DNA from: Deltaproteobacteria bacterium | GTDB lineage: Bacteria > Desulfobacterota > SM23-61 | Length of the DNA: 46,701 bases | Reading direction: 5' to 3' | Assembly (NCBI GenBank): GCA_016875165.1 | Contig: VGSF01000030.1 | Coordinates: 1-46,701 of the forward strand | Shown: positions 34,326 through 41,090 of the stretch, piece after piece | Numbering within the stretch: position 1 is the first letter of the stretch | Layout of the letters: each line of letters begins with the position of its first letter | Made by a program: the position numbers and the translations under genes | Notes under the pieces: model-generated | Seen by the model: the letters and a program-made list of their open reading frames with translations, nothing else | What the model was told of the DNA's origin: nothing | The model's database searches: none

Positions 34326-34498
34326 CAATTTAGCGTTTTGATCCGCCTCATGCGGACCAGAAATCCCTCCCGACCTCCCTTTTGCAAAGGGAGGAGAGTT
34401 TTTTTATTGGAATTCGATAAAAGATTCAGCCTTTTCCCCCTTTGAAAAAGGGGGATGAAGGGGGATTTGACAGCTTTTCAAATGGCTAAACTGTTACA
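34321..34498. mobile_element. Miniature element with family A ends, different interior
   Basis: The ends TGTAACAATTTAGCGTTTTG and the inverse of TGTAACAGTTTAGCCATTTG match the terminal repeats of the 277-bp elements, but the 178-bp interior is unrelated and rich in hairpins. The left end supplies the tctA stop codon. Confidence 0.75.
34374..34405 (+). terminator. Intrinsic terminator after tctA
   Basis: A nine-base stem CCTCCCTTT / AAAGGGAGG with a TGC loop is followed by AGAG and seven Ts. It is well placed to end the TTT operon. A second stem (CCCCCTTT / AAAGGGGG, about 34435-34455) lies between it and the convergent radical SAM gene and may help terminate the other strand. Confidence 0.7.
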
Positions 34499-34525
34499 AA
34501 TCTTTTTAAAGGCTTTGCCGTTCAT

Positions 34526-35581
34526 TCAACCGGATCGGCTGCGGCGTAAAAAATCTCTGAGGGTTACTGATTTAGGGTCGAGGTTGATTAAACCGTATTT
34601 TTTGGCCCAATCCATTGCTTCTAAAAATTCTTGGACGGTAATTCCGCGGGCGATTTCCGGATATTCATAGGCTTTGTATTCCACGCGGTATTGGGCCATG
34701 ATGTTCACGTAGGTATTCTTGGAAAGGTTTTCGGCCACCCACTTAACGAATTTTTCCGTCCCGGCCACCCGGTTGGGCATAACCAAATGGCGCAGCACCA
34801 CCCCGCGCAAGGCATATCCGTTCTTGTCGCTCTGGAGCACTCCGACCTGGCGGTGCATTTCCAAGATTGCCTTTTTACCCACTTCCGGATAATCGGAAGC
34901 TCCGGATGAATATTTCGCTGCCTGATCCGCATCCATATATTTCAGGTCTGGCAAATAAATGTCCATGATGCCGTCCAGGATATTTAACATCTCCACCCGT
35001 TCGTAACCGCTGGTATTGTAGGTCAGTGGAATCCACAGCCCTTTCTTCAAGGCTATGCGCGTAGCATTGATTATGTTGGGCATGACGTGGGTGGGGGTGA
35101 CCAAGTTGATGTTGTGGCAGCCCATCTTCTGGAGTTTTAGCATCATGTCAGCCAGCTCTTCATCTGTAATTTCTGATCCCCTTCCCTCGTGGGAAATCGG
35201 CCAGTTCTGGCAGAAGATACAGCGGAGGTTGCAGTTGGAGAAAAAGATGGTTCCCGACCCGTTATCACCAACTAACGGCACTTCTTCACCAAAATGGGGG
35301 TTAAAGCTATAAACCATGACCCTGGCCGGAGCCCGGCAGTATCCCCTTTCGCCCTTTTGCCGGTTCACCCCGCACTGCCGGGGACACAACTGGCAACGCT
35401 GGAAGATGCTGTATGCCTGCTTTATTCTTTGATCGAATTTTCCTTCTTTTTCTAATTTTTCGTAGGCGGGGCGCCACCCCTCTGCTTTTTTGGGCGCGGC
35501 GTGGAGGCTGACGGGAGAAAAGAGCAGAGAGCCGCCCATGAGGAGAGAACTTCTGATGAAATCCCGGCGTGTGATCTTCAT
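34526..35581 (-). CDS. PflX-like radical SAM protein with a Tat signal
   Basis: This 351-residue protein resembles PflX/COG1313-type relatives of pyruvate-formate-lyase activating enzyme. The radical SAM cluster motif is CNLRCIFC (C117, C121, C124). An N-terminal CQLCPRQC...YC motif (C63, C66, C70, C82) is also typical of the group. Unusually, residues 1-29 form a twin-arginine signal (TRRDFIRSS, then a hydrophobic stretch and LHAAP), predicting export of a folded protein. Radical SAM enzymes normally act in the cytoplasm where SAM and electrons are available. The target is unknown and no glycyl-radical enzyme is nearby. It is monocistronic and convergent with tctA. Confidence 0.87.
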   Translation of the reverse strand: MKITRRDFIRSSLLMGGSLLFSPVSLHAAPKKAEGWRPAYEKLEKEGKFDQRIKQAYSIFQRCQLCPRQCGVNRQKGERGYCRAPARVMVYSFNPHFGEEVPLVGDNGSGTIFFSNCNLRCIFCQNWPISHEGRGSEITDEELADMMLKLQKMGCHNINLVTPTHVMPNIINATRIALKKGLWIPLTYNTSGYERVEMLNILDGIMDIYLPDLKYMDADQAAKYSSGASDYPEVGKKAILEMHRQVGVLQSDKNGYALRGVVLRHLVMPNRVAGTEKFVKWVAENLSKNTYVNIMAQYRVEYKAYEYPEIARGITVQEFLEAMDWAKKYGLINLDPKSVTLRDFLRRSRSG

Positions 35582-35705
35582 ATCGGAACCTCCCTTAAGG
35601 AATCAATCAAGGGTTATTTTTTCAATCGGGTTCCGCAATCAAAATGGCCAAAAGAGCGGGGTTATTTCCCTGAATTCCTTAAATGCTCTGGTTTCCCATC
35701 TCAGT

Positions 35706-36028
35706 TGATGTTCTCGTAAAAAGTCGTCACTAAGCCTGCCCCGGAATGCCTTAATCCGGGGGTGAAAACTGGAGTCCAGGGTATTTATAAGCATTTGAAA
35801 ATACAAGTATAGTGATTCATAATTTCCTTTACACACTGTTCGTGTTGAGCTTGTCGAACCATGATAGGAACCTATTGAAATATTTCACCATTCGACAAGC
35901 TCAGGGCTAACGGTATATATAAATATATTACTGAAACACTACACTAGATTCCGGCTGGAGTTTATCCCGATGAAAATCGGGGCCGGAATGACGGAAAAGG
36001 GCATTTTCAGAGTTTTTACGAGATCATC
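35706..36028. repeat. Family B palindromic element, copy 4, with another palindrome nested inside
   Basis: Outer ends TGATGTTCTCGTAAAAAGTC and GTTTTTACGAGATCATC match the other family B elements. The element is twice as long because an unrelated inverted repeat (GAGCTTGTCGAACCATGA with TTCGACAAGCTCAGGGC, about 35838-35915) sits inside it. The broken halves of an ATTCCGG hairpin lie on either side. It is non-coding. Confidence 0.65.
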
Positions 36029-36110
36029 TTAGTTAAATAATAGCATATATTAAGGCAATGATGATAAAAAATTTTTACCCCTTACCCGGCATAGCCGGAA
36101 CCAAAATAAT

Positions 36111-36387
36111 TGTAACACTTTAGCTCTTTGAAAAAAGATGTGTTGTAAAGGCCAGGGGATTCCAGGGGCCGGGGGTTAGAGCGGAATCCGCCTTAGGCGG
36201 AGAATCATAAGGCGCTTATATCTCCGCATATGGGGCGGGCAAGAACCCCCGCCTCCTCCGGAGGAAAAGATCTTCTGTCTTCGTGGCCAAGCGGAAACCC
36301 AACCGATGCTTCCGGCGCGTTCCGCTCTAATCCCCGGCCCTCAACAAAGGCTTTTATACCATTTTTTCAAATCGCTAAACTGTTACA
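36111..36387 (+). mobile_element. Miniature inverted-repeat element, family A copy 3
   Basis: This 277-bp element has clean ends TGTAACACTTTAGCTCTTTG and TCAAATCGCTAAACTGTTACA (inverse). It is roughly 95% identical by eye to the reverse complement of 32548-32824. Open frames inside it (for example at 36230) are also present in the other copy and have no protein family character. No clear target-site duplication was seen. Confidence 0.88.
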
Positions 36388-36489
36388 ACCTAAGTTGAGC
36401 GATTCTTTGGACCAAAATGAAGAAAAACATTGTGGTGAAACAACTTCAAATCACATCGGGTATCCACTCAATAAGTGAAATAGAACTAT

Positions 36490-36559
36490 GTCATTCCTGT
36501 GAAAACAGGAATTCAGTTGCTTGGCTTTTTATCTGGATTCCCGCTTGCGCGGGAATGAC
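36490..36559. repeat. GTCATTCC hairpin repeat
   Basis: This is an inverse pair of GTCATTCCTGTGAAAACAGG and the reverse of GTCATTCCCGCGCAAGCGGG, facing each other about 70 bases apart. The same GTCATTCC unit forms the interior of family B elements. It is non-coding. Confidence 0.6.
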
Positions 36560-36637
36560 AATCTTAAATACTTCAATCGTAAAATCGCTCAATTTAGGTA
36601 CAAATAATTAAAGATTGAAAATCGTCAATCCCAATAT

Positions 36638-36797
36638 TGAGGGATTCGTAAAAAGGCCGGAAGCCCCTTTCCCCGTCATTCCGGCGAAAGCCGGAATCCA
36701 GTCTTTTTAAATAGTTATAAGTTCTCTGCACTCCGGTTTTTACCTGTCTGTCAGGCACAGGCAGGCCGGAGTGACGACTTTTTACGAGGCCATCAAT
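36638..36797. repeat. Palindromic miniature element, family B copy 2
   Basis: The ends TGAGGGATTCGTAAAAAGGC and GACTTTTTACGAGGCCATCA enclose GTCATTCCGGCGAAAGCCGG and an ACTCCGG...CCGGAGTGACG hairpin. It is closest to copy 1 at 15383, with an extra short insert in the second hairpin loop. It lies just past the CoA-transferase stop. Confidence 0.75.
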
Positions 36798-36807
36798 CTT
36801 ACAATAT

Positions 36808-38022
36808 TCAGAGCGCTCCTTCAGCTTTTAGTTTTATTACCTCTTCGCTGCTCATCCCTATGTATTTTCCGAAGATAAGCTGATTATGCTCCCCAACCAA
36901 TGGGGAAGGGCGCTCGACCTCGCCGGGTGTTCCGGAGAGTTTGAAAGGCATTCCCGGAATTTTGGCTTTGCCGATAATCGGATGTTCCACCTCCACAAAG
37001 TACCCGCGCTCATTCAGGTGGGGATCATCGACCACCTGCTGGATGTTCAGGATGGGCGAATTGGCCACCCGCTCGCGGTCCAGCATCTCCCCTAATTCCT
37101 TGACTGTATAATTCTCGGTTAGCTTCTCGATCTCTTTCTGCAGGATGTACTTTTTCGCCCAGCGCTGCCCCTTGGTGGCATAGTTTGGGTACGTGGCCCA
37201 TTCCGGTTTGCCCATAGCCCGGCAGAAGCGCTCCCAGTGTTCATTGCCCACGGTTCCGATAATGATATGCCCATCCTTACAGCGGTAAGCTGCCATAGGG
37301 GATTCATTAGTATTATGCGAGCCAATCGGGGTTAACATCTCCTTTCCGATTGTCCACCGGGCCACCGCCCCCTCCATAATCGATACCATGGCCTCCTGCA
37401 TGGAAATATCTATGTGCTGCCCCTTCCCGCTTTTCTCGCGGTGCCACAAGGCCGCCATGATGGCAAAGGCCGCGTGCACGGCCGCGTTGATGTCTCCGAT
37501 AGAAGTCCCCACCTTCGTTGGCGGGCTGTCCGGGTGGCCTGTTACCGACATAAGCCCGCTCATTGCCTGAGCGACGATATCAAAAGACATTCTTTCCGAG
37601 TAAGGGCCCCATTGGCCAAATCCGCTGATGCTGCCCATTATTATTCGAGGGTTAATCTCTTTTAGAACTGCATAATCAATCCCTAAGCGCTTCATCACTC
37701 CCGGCGCGTAATTTTCCAGGACAACATCTCCGATCTTGACCAGGTCTTTGAAGATGCCGACGGCCTTTGGATGTTTCAGGTTTAACGTAATTCCGTATTT
37801 GTTACGGTTGAGGGAAAGAAAATATCCGCTCCGGCTGCGATCATGCGGACCATCTTTCCCGTTTTCCACCATAGGAGGATTATCTCGAATCATCTCTCCT
37901 TCCGGCGGCTCAATCTTTATAACCTCAGCTCCCAGGTCTGCAAAAAGCATCGAACAATAAGGCCCGGCTAAAATCCGCGTAAGGTCAAGGAGGCGAATCC
38001 CCTCGAGGGCTTTCGCTGACAT
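36808..38022 (-). CDS. CaiB/BaiF family (type III) CoA-transferase
   Basis: This 404-residue CoA-transferase moves CoA from an acyl-CoA donor to a carboxylic acid. The N-terminus GIRLLDLTRILAGPYCSMLFADLGAEVIKIEPP is the family hallmark. Next come LNRNKYGITLNLK, DIVAQAMSGLMSVTG and GTSIGDINAA (D178 is probably the catalytic Asp), then GQHIDISMQEAM. The length fits the family. I chose the ATG at 38022, with AGGA eight bases upstream, over an in-frame codon at 38061. It follows the UxaA-like lyase genes on the same strand with a gap of about 110 bases, and may activate the lyase product or substrate as a CoA thioester. Confidence 0.9.
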   Translation of the reverse strand: MSAKALEGIRLLDLTRILAGPYCSMLFADLGAEVIKIEPPEGEMIRDNPPMVENGKDGPHDRSRSGYFLSLNRNKYGITLNLKHPKAVGIFKDLVKIGDVVLENYAPGVMKRLGIDYAVLKEINPRIIMGSISGFGQWGPYSERMSFDIVAQAMSGLMSVTGHPDSPPTKVGTSIGDINAAVHAAFAIMAALWHREKSGKGQHIDISMQEAMVSIMEGAVARWTIGKEMLTPIGSHNTNESPMAAYRCKDGHIIIGTVGNEHWERFCRAMGKPEWATYPNYATKGQRWAKKYILQKEIEKLTENYTVKELGEMLDRERVANSPILNIQQVVDDPHLNERGYFVEVEHPIIGKAKIPGMPFKLSGTPGEVERPSPLVGEHNQLIFGKYIGMSSEEVIKLKAEGAL

Positions 38023-38132
38023 ATTGGTTATCCTTTCAAGGGCATTTCCCGCCAAGAGCACGGAGAACTGTTTCCTTTAGTTTTAATGCAATTTTTCTCT
38101 GTGCTCTCTGTGTCCTCTGCGGCTAAACAGTT

Positions 38133-39290
38133 TCAAAAATTCAAACCGATTTTAAAGATGCAAAAATCCCGCTGCCCGAGTTTTTCGGCTTTGGTTAATT
38201 TTCCGGAGGCCACGGCAAGAATCTCATGGAAAACCCGCCGCCCTGCTTCTTTTACGGTCTCCTTGCCTTGGACCACCTGACTGACGCTGAGATCGATGTT
38301 GTCTTTCATCTTGCGGTAGGTCTCGACATTGCCGGTGATCTTGATGACCGGAGCAATCGGCGATCCCGTGGGGGTTCCCCGCCCCGTGGTGAAAACGGCG
38401 ATTTGCGACCCCCCGGCCAACATTCCGGTAATCGAATCAATGTCATGCCCGGGGGTATTCATGAGGATCAGCCCTTTTTGAGTGGGTGAAAATGCATAGG
38501 CGATTACCTCTTCCAGAGTTGTTGTTCCCCCTTTATAGATGCATCCCAGGGATTTTTCTTCAATGGTGGTAATCCCGCCGGCGATATTGCCCGGAGCCGG
38601 GTTGGCCCCGCGTATGTCCTGCCCGGTAGCGATGGCTTCTTTTTCCCACCAGGCCGTCAGGTCCAGCACCTGTTTTCCGATCTCCGGCGTTCGAGCCCGC
38701 CTCGCTAAAAGATGCTCGGCTCCGATCAGCTCCGTGGTTTCCGAAAGGATCACTGTCCCACCCGCCTCAACCAAAAGGTCACTGGCCGCCCCCAGGGCCG
38801 GGTTGGAACCCAGACCGGAAGTGAAATCCGATCCTCCGCACTCTGTACCCAGGATCAATTCCGACAAAGGGAAGGTCTCACGGTGTAAAGCCCTTGCTTC
38901 AGCTATCATGTCCCTGACAGTCTTCTTCCCTTTAGCGATGGTTTTTTTCATCCCGCCTACTTCCTGGATATCGATAAATTCCACCCGTTTGCCGCAAGGA
39001 ATTATGGCTTCGGCAATCTCTTTGGCCGGCAGATTCTCACACCCGTTTCCCACCACCAATACAGCGAAGACGTTGGGGTTGGCGCCAAACCCCACCAGAG
39101 TCCGCTTTGTCTGCTCCCGGTCCGCTCCCACCTGGGCGCAACCAAATACATTGGCCAAATAAACCGACCCTTTCACATTCCGGGTGATGGCCTCCGCCGC
39201 TCCTTGCGAACAGACCACGCTGGGAATGACCAGCACATGATTGCGGACTCCGACTTTTCCATTCGACCTACGGTAACCCTGGAAGTTCAT
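38133..39290 (-). CDS. UxaA-family lyase large subunit (altronate dehydratase / SuyB-like)
   Basis: This 385-residue catalytic subunit belongs to the altronate dehydratase/D-galactarate dehydratase/sulfolactate sulfo-lyase family. Landmarks are GYRRSNGKVGVRNHVLVIPSVVCSQ (N-terminus), ILGTECGGSDFTSGLGSNPALG, GGTTTLEEVIAYA and LMNTPGHDIDSITGMLAGGSQI, ending with TGRGTPTGSPIAPVIKI. It is Fe-dependent and eliminates water or sulfite from a 2-hydroxy acid. The ATG at 39290 overlaps the small-subunit stop (TGATG) with GGGAGG upstream. Sequence alone cannot decide between hydroxy-acid dehydratase and (R)-sulfolactate sulfo-lyase. Confidence 0.88.
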   Translation of the reverse strand: MNFQGYRRSNGKVGVRNHVLVIPSVVCSQGAAEAITRNVKGSVYLANVFGCAQVGADREQTKRTLVGFGANPNVFAVLVVGNGCENLPAKEIAEAIIPCGKRVEFIDIQEVGGMKKTIAKGKKTVRDMIAEARALHRETFPLSELILGTECGGSDFTSGLGSNPALGAASDLLVEAGGTVILSETTELIGAEHLLARRARTPEIGKQVLDLTAWWEKEAIATGQDIRGANPAPGNIAGGITTIEEKSLGCIYKGGTTTLEEVIAYAFSPTQKGLILMNTPGHDIDSITGMLAGGSQIAVFTTGRGTPTGSPIAPVIKITGNVETYRKMKDNIDLSVSQVVQGKETVKEAGRRVFHEILAVASGKLTKAEKLGQRDFCIFKIGLNF

Positions 39291-39586
39291 CAAACACCTC
39301 CCTTTCTTCCCCGGTGGCTGACCACGTTATGAACATGCACGTGTTCCCCCCGCTTGATTCCCGAAGTGGTCTGGCCAATGGACTCTCCATATTTGACCAC
39401 ATCTGCTCCTTCGGCGATCTCCTGCAATGCAAATTTATGACCCATGGGAATGGATGATAAAAGTTTAATCCTTTCCTTTCGGCCCCTGGTTTCTAAAGAA
39501 ACCGTGCCCCCGGCCTCCAAGGATACAATGGCTGTTGCCACATTGTCCTTTTCGTTGATGACGATTACCTTCGACTTTCCGCCCAT
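39290..39586 (-). CDS. UxaA-family lyase small subunit (SAF domain, SuyA-like)
   Basis: This 98-residue SAF-domain protein corresponds to the N-terminal domain of altronate dehydratase or to SuyA. Seen are MGGKSKVIVINEKDNVATAI, IPMGHKFALQEIAEG and VVKYGESIGQTTSGIKRGEHVHVHNV. The last two are the hallmark substrate-binding strands, with HVHVHNV near the C-terminus. The ATG at 39586 has AGGAGG six bases before it. It is coupled to the large subunit by a one-base overlap. Confidence 0.88.
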   Translation of the reverse strand: MGGKSKVIVINEKDNVATAIVSLEAGGTVSLETRGRKERIKLLSSIPMGHKFALQEIAEGADVVKYGESIGQTTSGIKRGEHVHVHNVVSHRGRKGGV

Positions 39587-39772
39587 TGCCAACCTCCTTT
39601 TGATTTACATAACTGAAAAGCCAAAATTAAAATTCCAAATGTGGGCAATAGATCATAGGTTATGGGTTATGGAAAAAAATACTTGCTATCGACAGACCTT
39701 TTTACTTTTTTTTACTTCTTTTGTTCTTTTTTTGCTTTCGCTTTTGCCTCCTTACCTATCGCCTATAACCTA

Positions 39773-39994
39773 TTACCTATTTTTTTTCGTTCCCCGATCC
39801 AGAAAGGCGAAAAAAGCAAAGATGGCAATGGGGACGATCCAGGTGAGGAAAACGATACCCATGAATCCCACTAAATCTTCCCGGTTGCCAAAGAGCGCCT
39901 GGTCTGACTGCCACTGGCGGAATGAAAGGAAGGCCCATAGTAACACCACCACCATTGACCAGCCCATGATCAGCCACTTCATTAAAGAAGCCAT
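39773..39994 (-). CDS. Small two-helix membrane protein, unknown function
   Basis: This 73-residue protein has two hydrophobic helices (MKWLIMGWSMVVVLLWAFLSF and VGFMGIVFLTWIVPIAIFAFFAFL), a short charged loop between them (RQWQSDQALFGNREDL) and a basic tail. I do not recognise the family. It lies in the operon between the ferredoxin oxidoreductase beta gene and the UxaA-like pair, on the same strand, so it may be a small subunit or accessory of a transporter. The ribosome-binding site is weak, and a later in-frame ATG (MKWL) is possible. The gap up to the UxaA small subunit (39601-39772) holds T-rich and CCTATAACC/GGTTATGG inverted repeats only. Confidence 0.5.
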   Translation of the reverse strand: MASLMKWLIMGWSMVVVLLWAFLSFRQWQSDQALFGNREDLVGFMGIVFLTWIVPIAIFAFFAFLDRGTKKNR

Positions 39995-40067
39995 CTTCTA
40001 ACCGATTCCGGATCCCTTTTCCAGTCCTTTCTTGCTTAGACCGCTAATTTCAGGGCATCCCTAACAT

Positions 40068-40183
40068 CCAAATTCCAATATCCAAATAGCAAATAATTTC
40101 AAAATTCCAATTACCCAATCCGGTATGTGATATTGTGGTCACTTTTATTTATTTGGATTTTGGTGCTTGGATTTTGGAATTTC
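40068..40183. repeat. AT-rich 'CCAAATTCCAATATCC' repeat element, copy 3
   Basis: The left end is CCAAATTCCAATATCCAAAT and the right end TTTGGATTTTGGTGCTTGGA is inverse-like. The right end overlaps the last codons of the oxidoreductase beta gene and provides its tail (NSKIQAPKSK) and TAA stop. The other copies are at 4079 and 9621. Confidence 0.65.
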
Positions 40184-41090
40184 CTTTAAGGGCGGCGCCG
40201 TTAACGAATTTTCTTTTTGAATGAATTTTAGTCATCAAAATTTTCCATTCTTCATCCACGCTCGCCTGGATTGCCTGAACATCTTTGGCCCTAAGGTGGC
40301 TGAAGCGGCCCTGAAGCCTAAGGTATTCACTGACCGGAAGGCTTTTCGGCTCCACGGTCAGAGTATACTTTCTCCCGTTCTCGATTTCGTACAGCGGGAA
40401 AACCCTGGTTTCCACGGCCAGGCGGGAGATTTTCACCGAGAGCTCCGAGGGAAATTTCCATCCCGGAGGGCAGGAAGAAAGAATATGGATGAAGCGCAGG
40501 CCTCTGGTTTCCCTAACTTTGCGCATCTTCTTCAAGAGATCCTCCGGATAGGCCGGAGAGGCCGTAGCGGCATAGGGGATACGGTGGGCAGCCATGATTT
40601 CCATGATGTCTTTTTTGGGAGTATCCTTGAACGCCGGGTTGGGAGTGGTGGTGGTCCAGCTCAAGAAGGGCGTGGCCGAGCTTCTCTGGATGCCGGTGTT
40701 CATGTAGGCTTCGTTGTCATAACAGACATAAATAATGTCGTCGTTCCGCTCGGCGCACCCCGAAAGGGCTTGCAGGCCAATGTCGAATGTCCCCCCGTCT
40801 CCCGCCCAGGCCAGGACCTGGACATCCTCGATTCCCCGGGCCATTAACCCTTTTTTAACTCCTGAGGCGGTAATGGCCGCCGTCTCAAAGGCCGTATGCA
40901 GAACCGGAACTTTTAGGCTCGATGACGGGAAAAAACCGGCCACAGTAGCCCAGCAACAAGCCGGGATGACCACCATGGTTTTTTTCCCGAGGGCCTGCAG
41001 GGTGTAGCGCATAGATAGAGATGAGCCACAGCCCGGACACCCGATATGCCCTGAATAGAGGAATTCTTCCTTCGGCCGCTCGTACCTTAT
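40149..41090 (-). CDS. 2-oxoacid:ferredoxin oxidoreductase beta subunit (PorB-like), start codon ATA
   Basis: This is the thiamin-diphosphate-binding beta subunit of a 2-oxoacid:ferredoxin oxidoreductase. It has GDGGTFDIGLQALSGCAERN and CYDNEAYMNTGIQRS, the TPP/Mg2+ motif of the family. The conserved N-terminus (RYERPKEEFLYSGHIGCPGCGSS), with the first two Fe-S cysteines (C18, C21), lies in frame upstream of the first ATG (41012). The only codon at the expected start is ATA at 41090-41088, with GGAG seven bases upstream, directly after an in-frame stop. An ATG here would form the usual ATGA overlap with the alpha-subunit stop. Initiation at 41012 would lose the CPGC motif. Other likely cluster cysteines (IPACC, SSCPPGW) remain. 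The C-terminal 10 residues are repeat-derived. Confidence 0.85.
   Translation of the reverse strand: MRYERPKEEFLYSGHIGCPGCGSSLSMRYTLQALGKKTMVVIPACCWATVAGFFPSSSLKVPVLHTAFETAAITASGVKKGLMARGIEDVQVLAWAGDGGTFDIGLQALSGCAERNDDIIYVCYDNEAYMNTGIQRSSATPFLSWTTTTPNPAFKDTPKKDIMEIMAAHRIPYAATASPAYPEDLLKKMRKVRETRGLRFIHILSSCPPGWKFPSELSVKISRLAVETRVFPLYEIENGRKYTLTVEPKSLPVSEYLRLQGRFSHLRAKDVQAIQASVDEEWKILMTKIHSKRKFVNGAALKGNSKIQAPKSK

Noticed and set aside
36230-36478. 82-residue open frame beginning MGRARTPASSGG, also present at 32493-32705
   Set aside because: It is identical in two places only because it lies in the family A miniature element; there is no ribosome-binding site or domain, and it is disrupted in copy 1.
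35582-36807. CRISPR array
   Set aside because: The repeats are inverted, differ in length and have no regular spacers; no cas genes are near.
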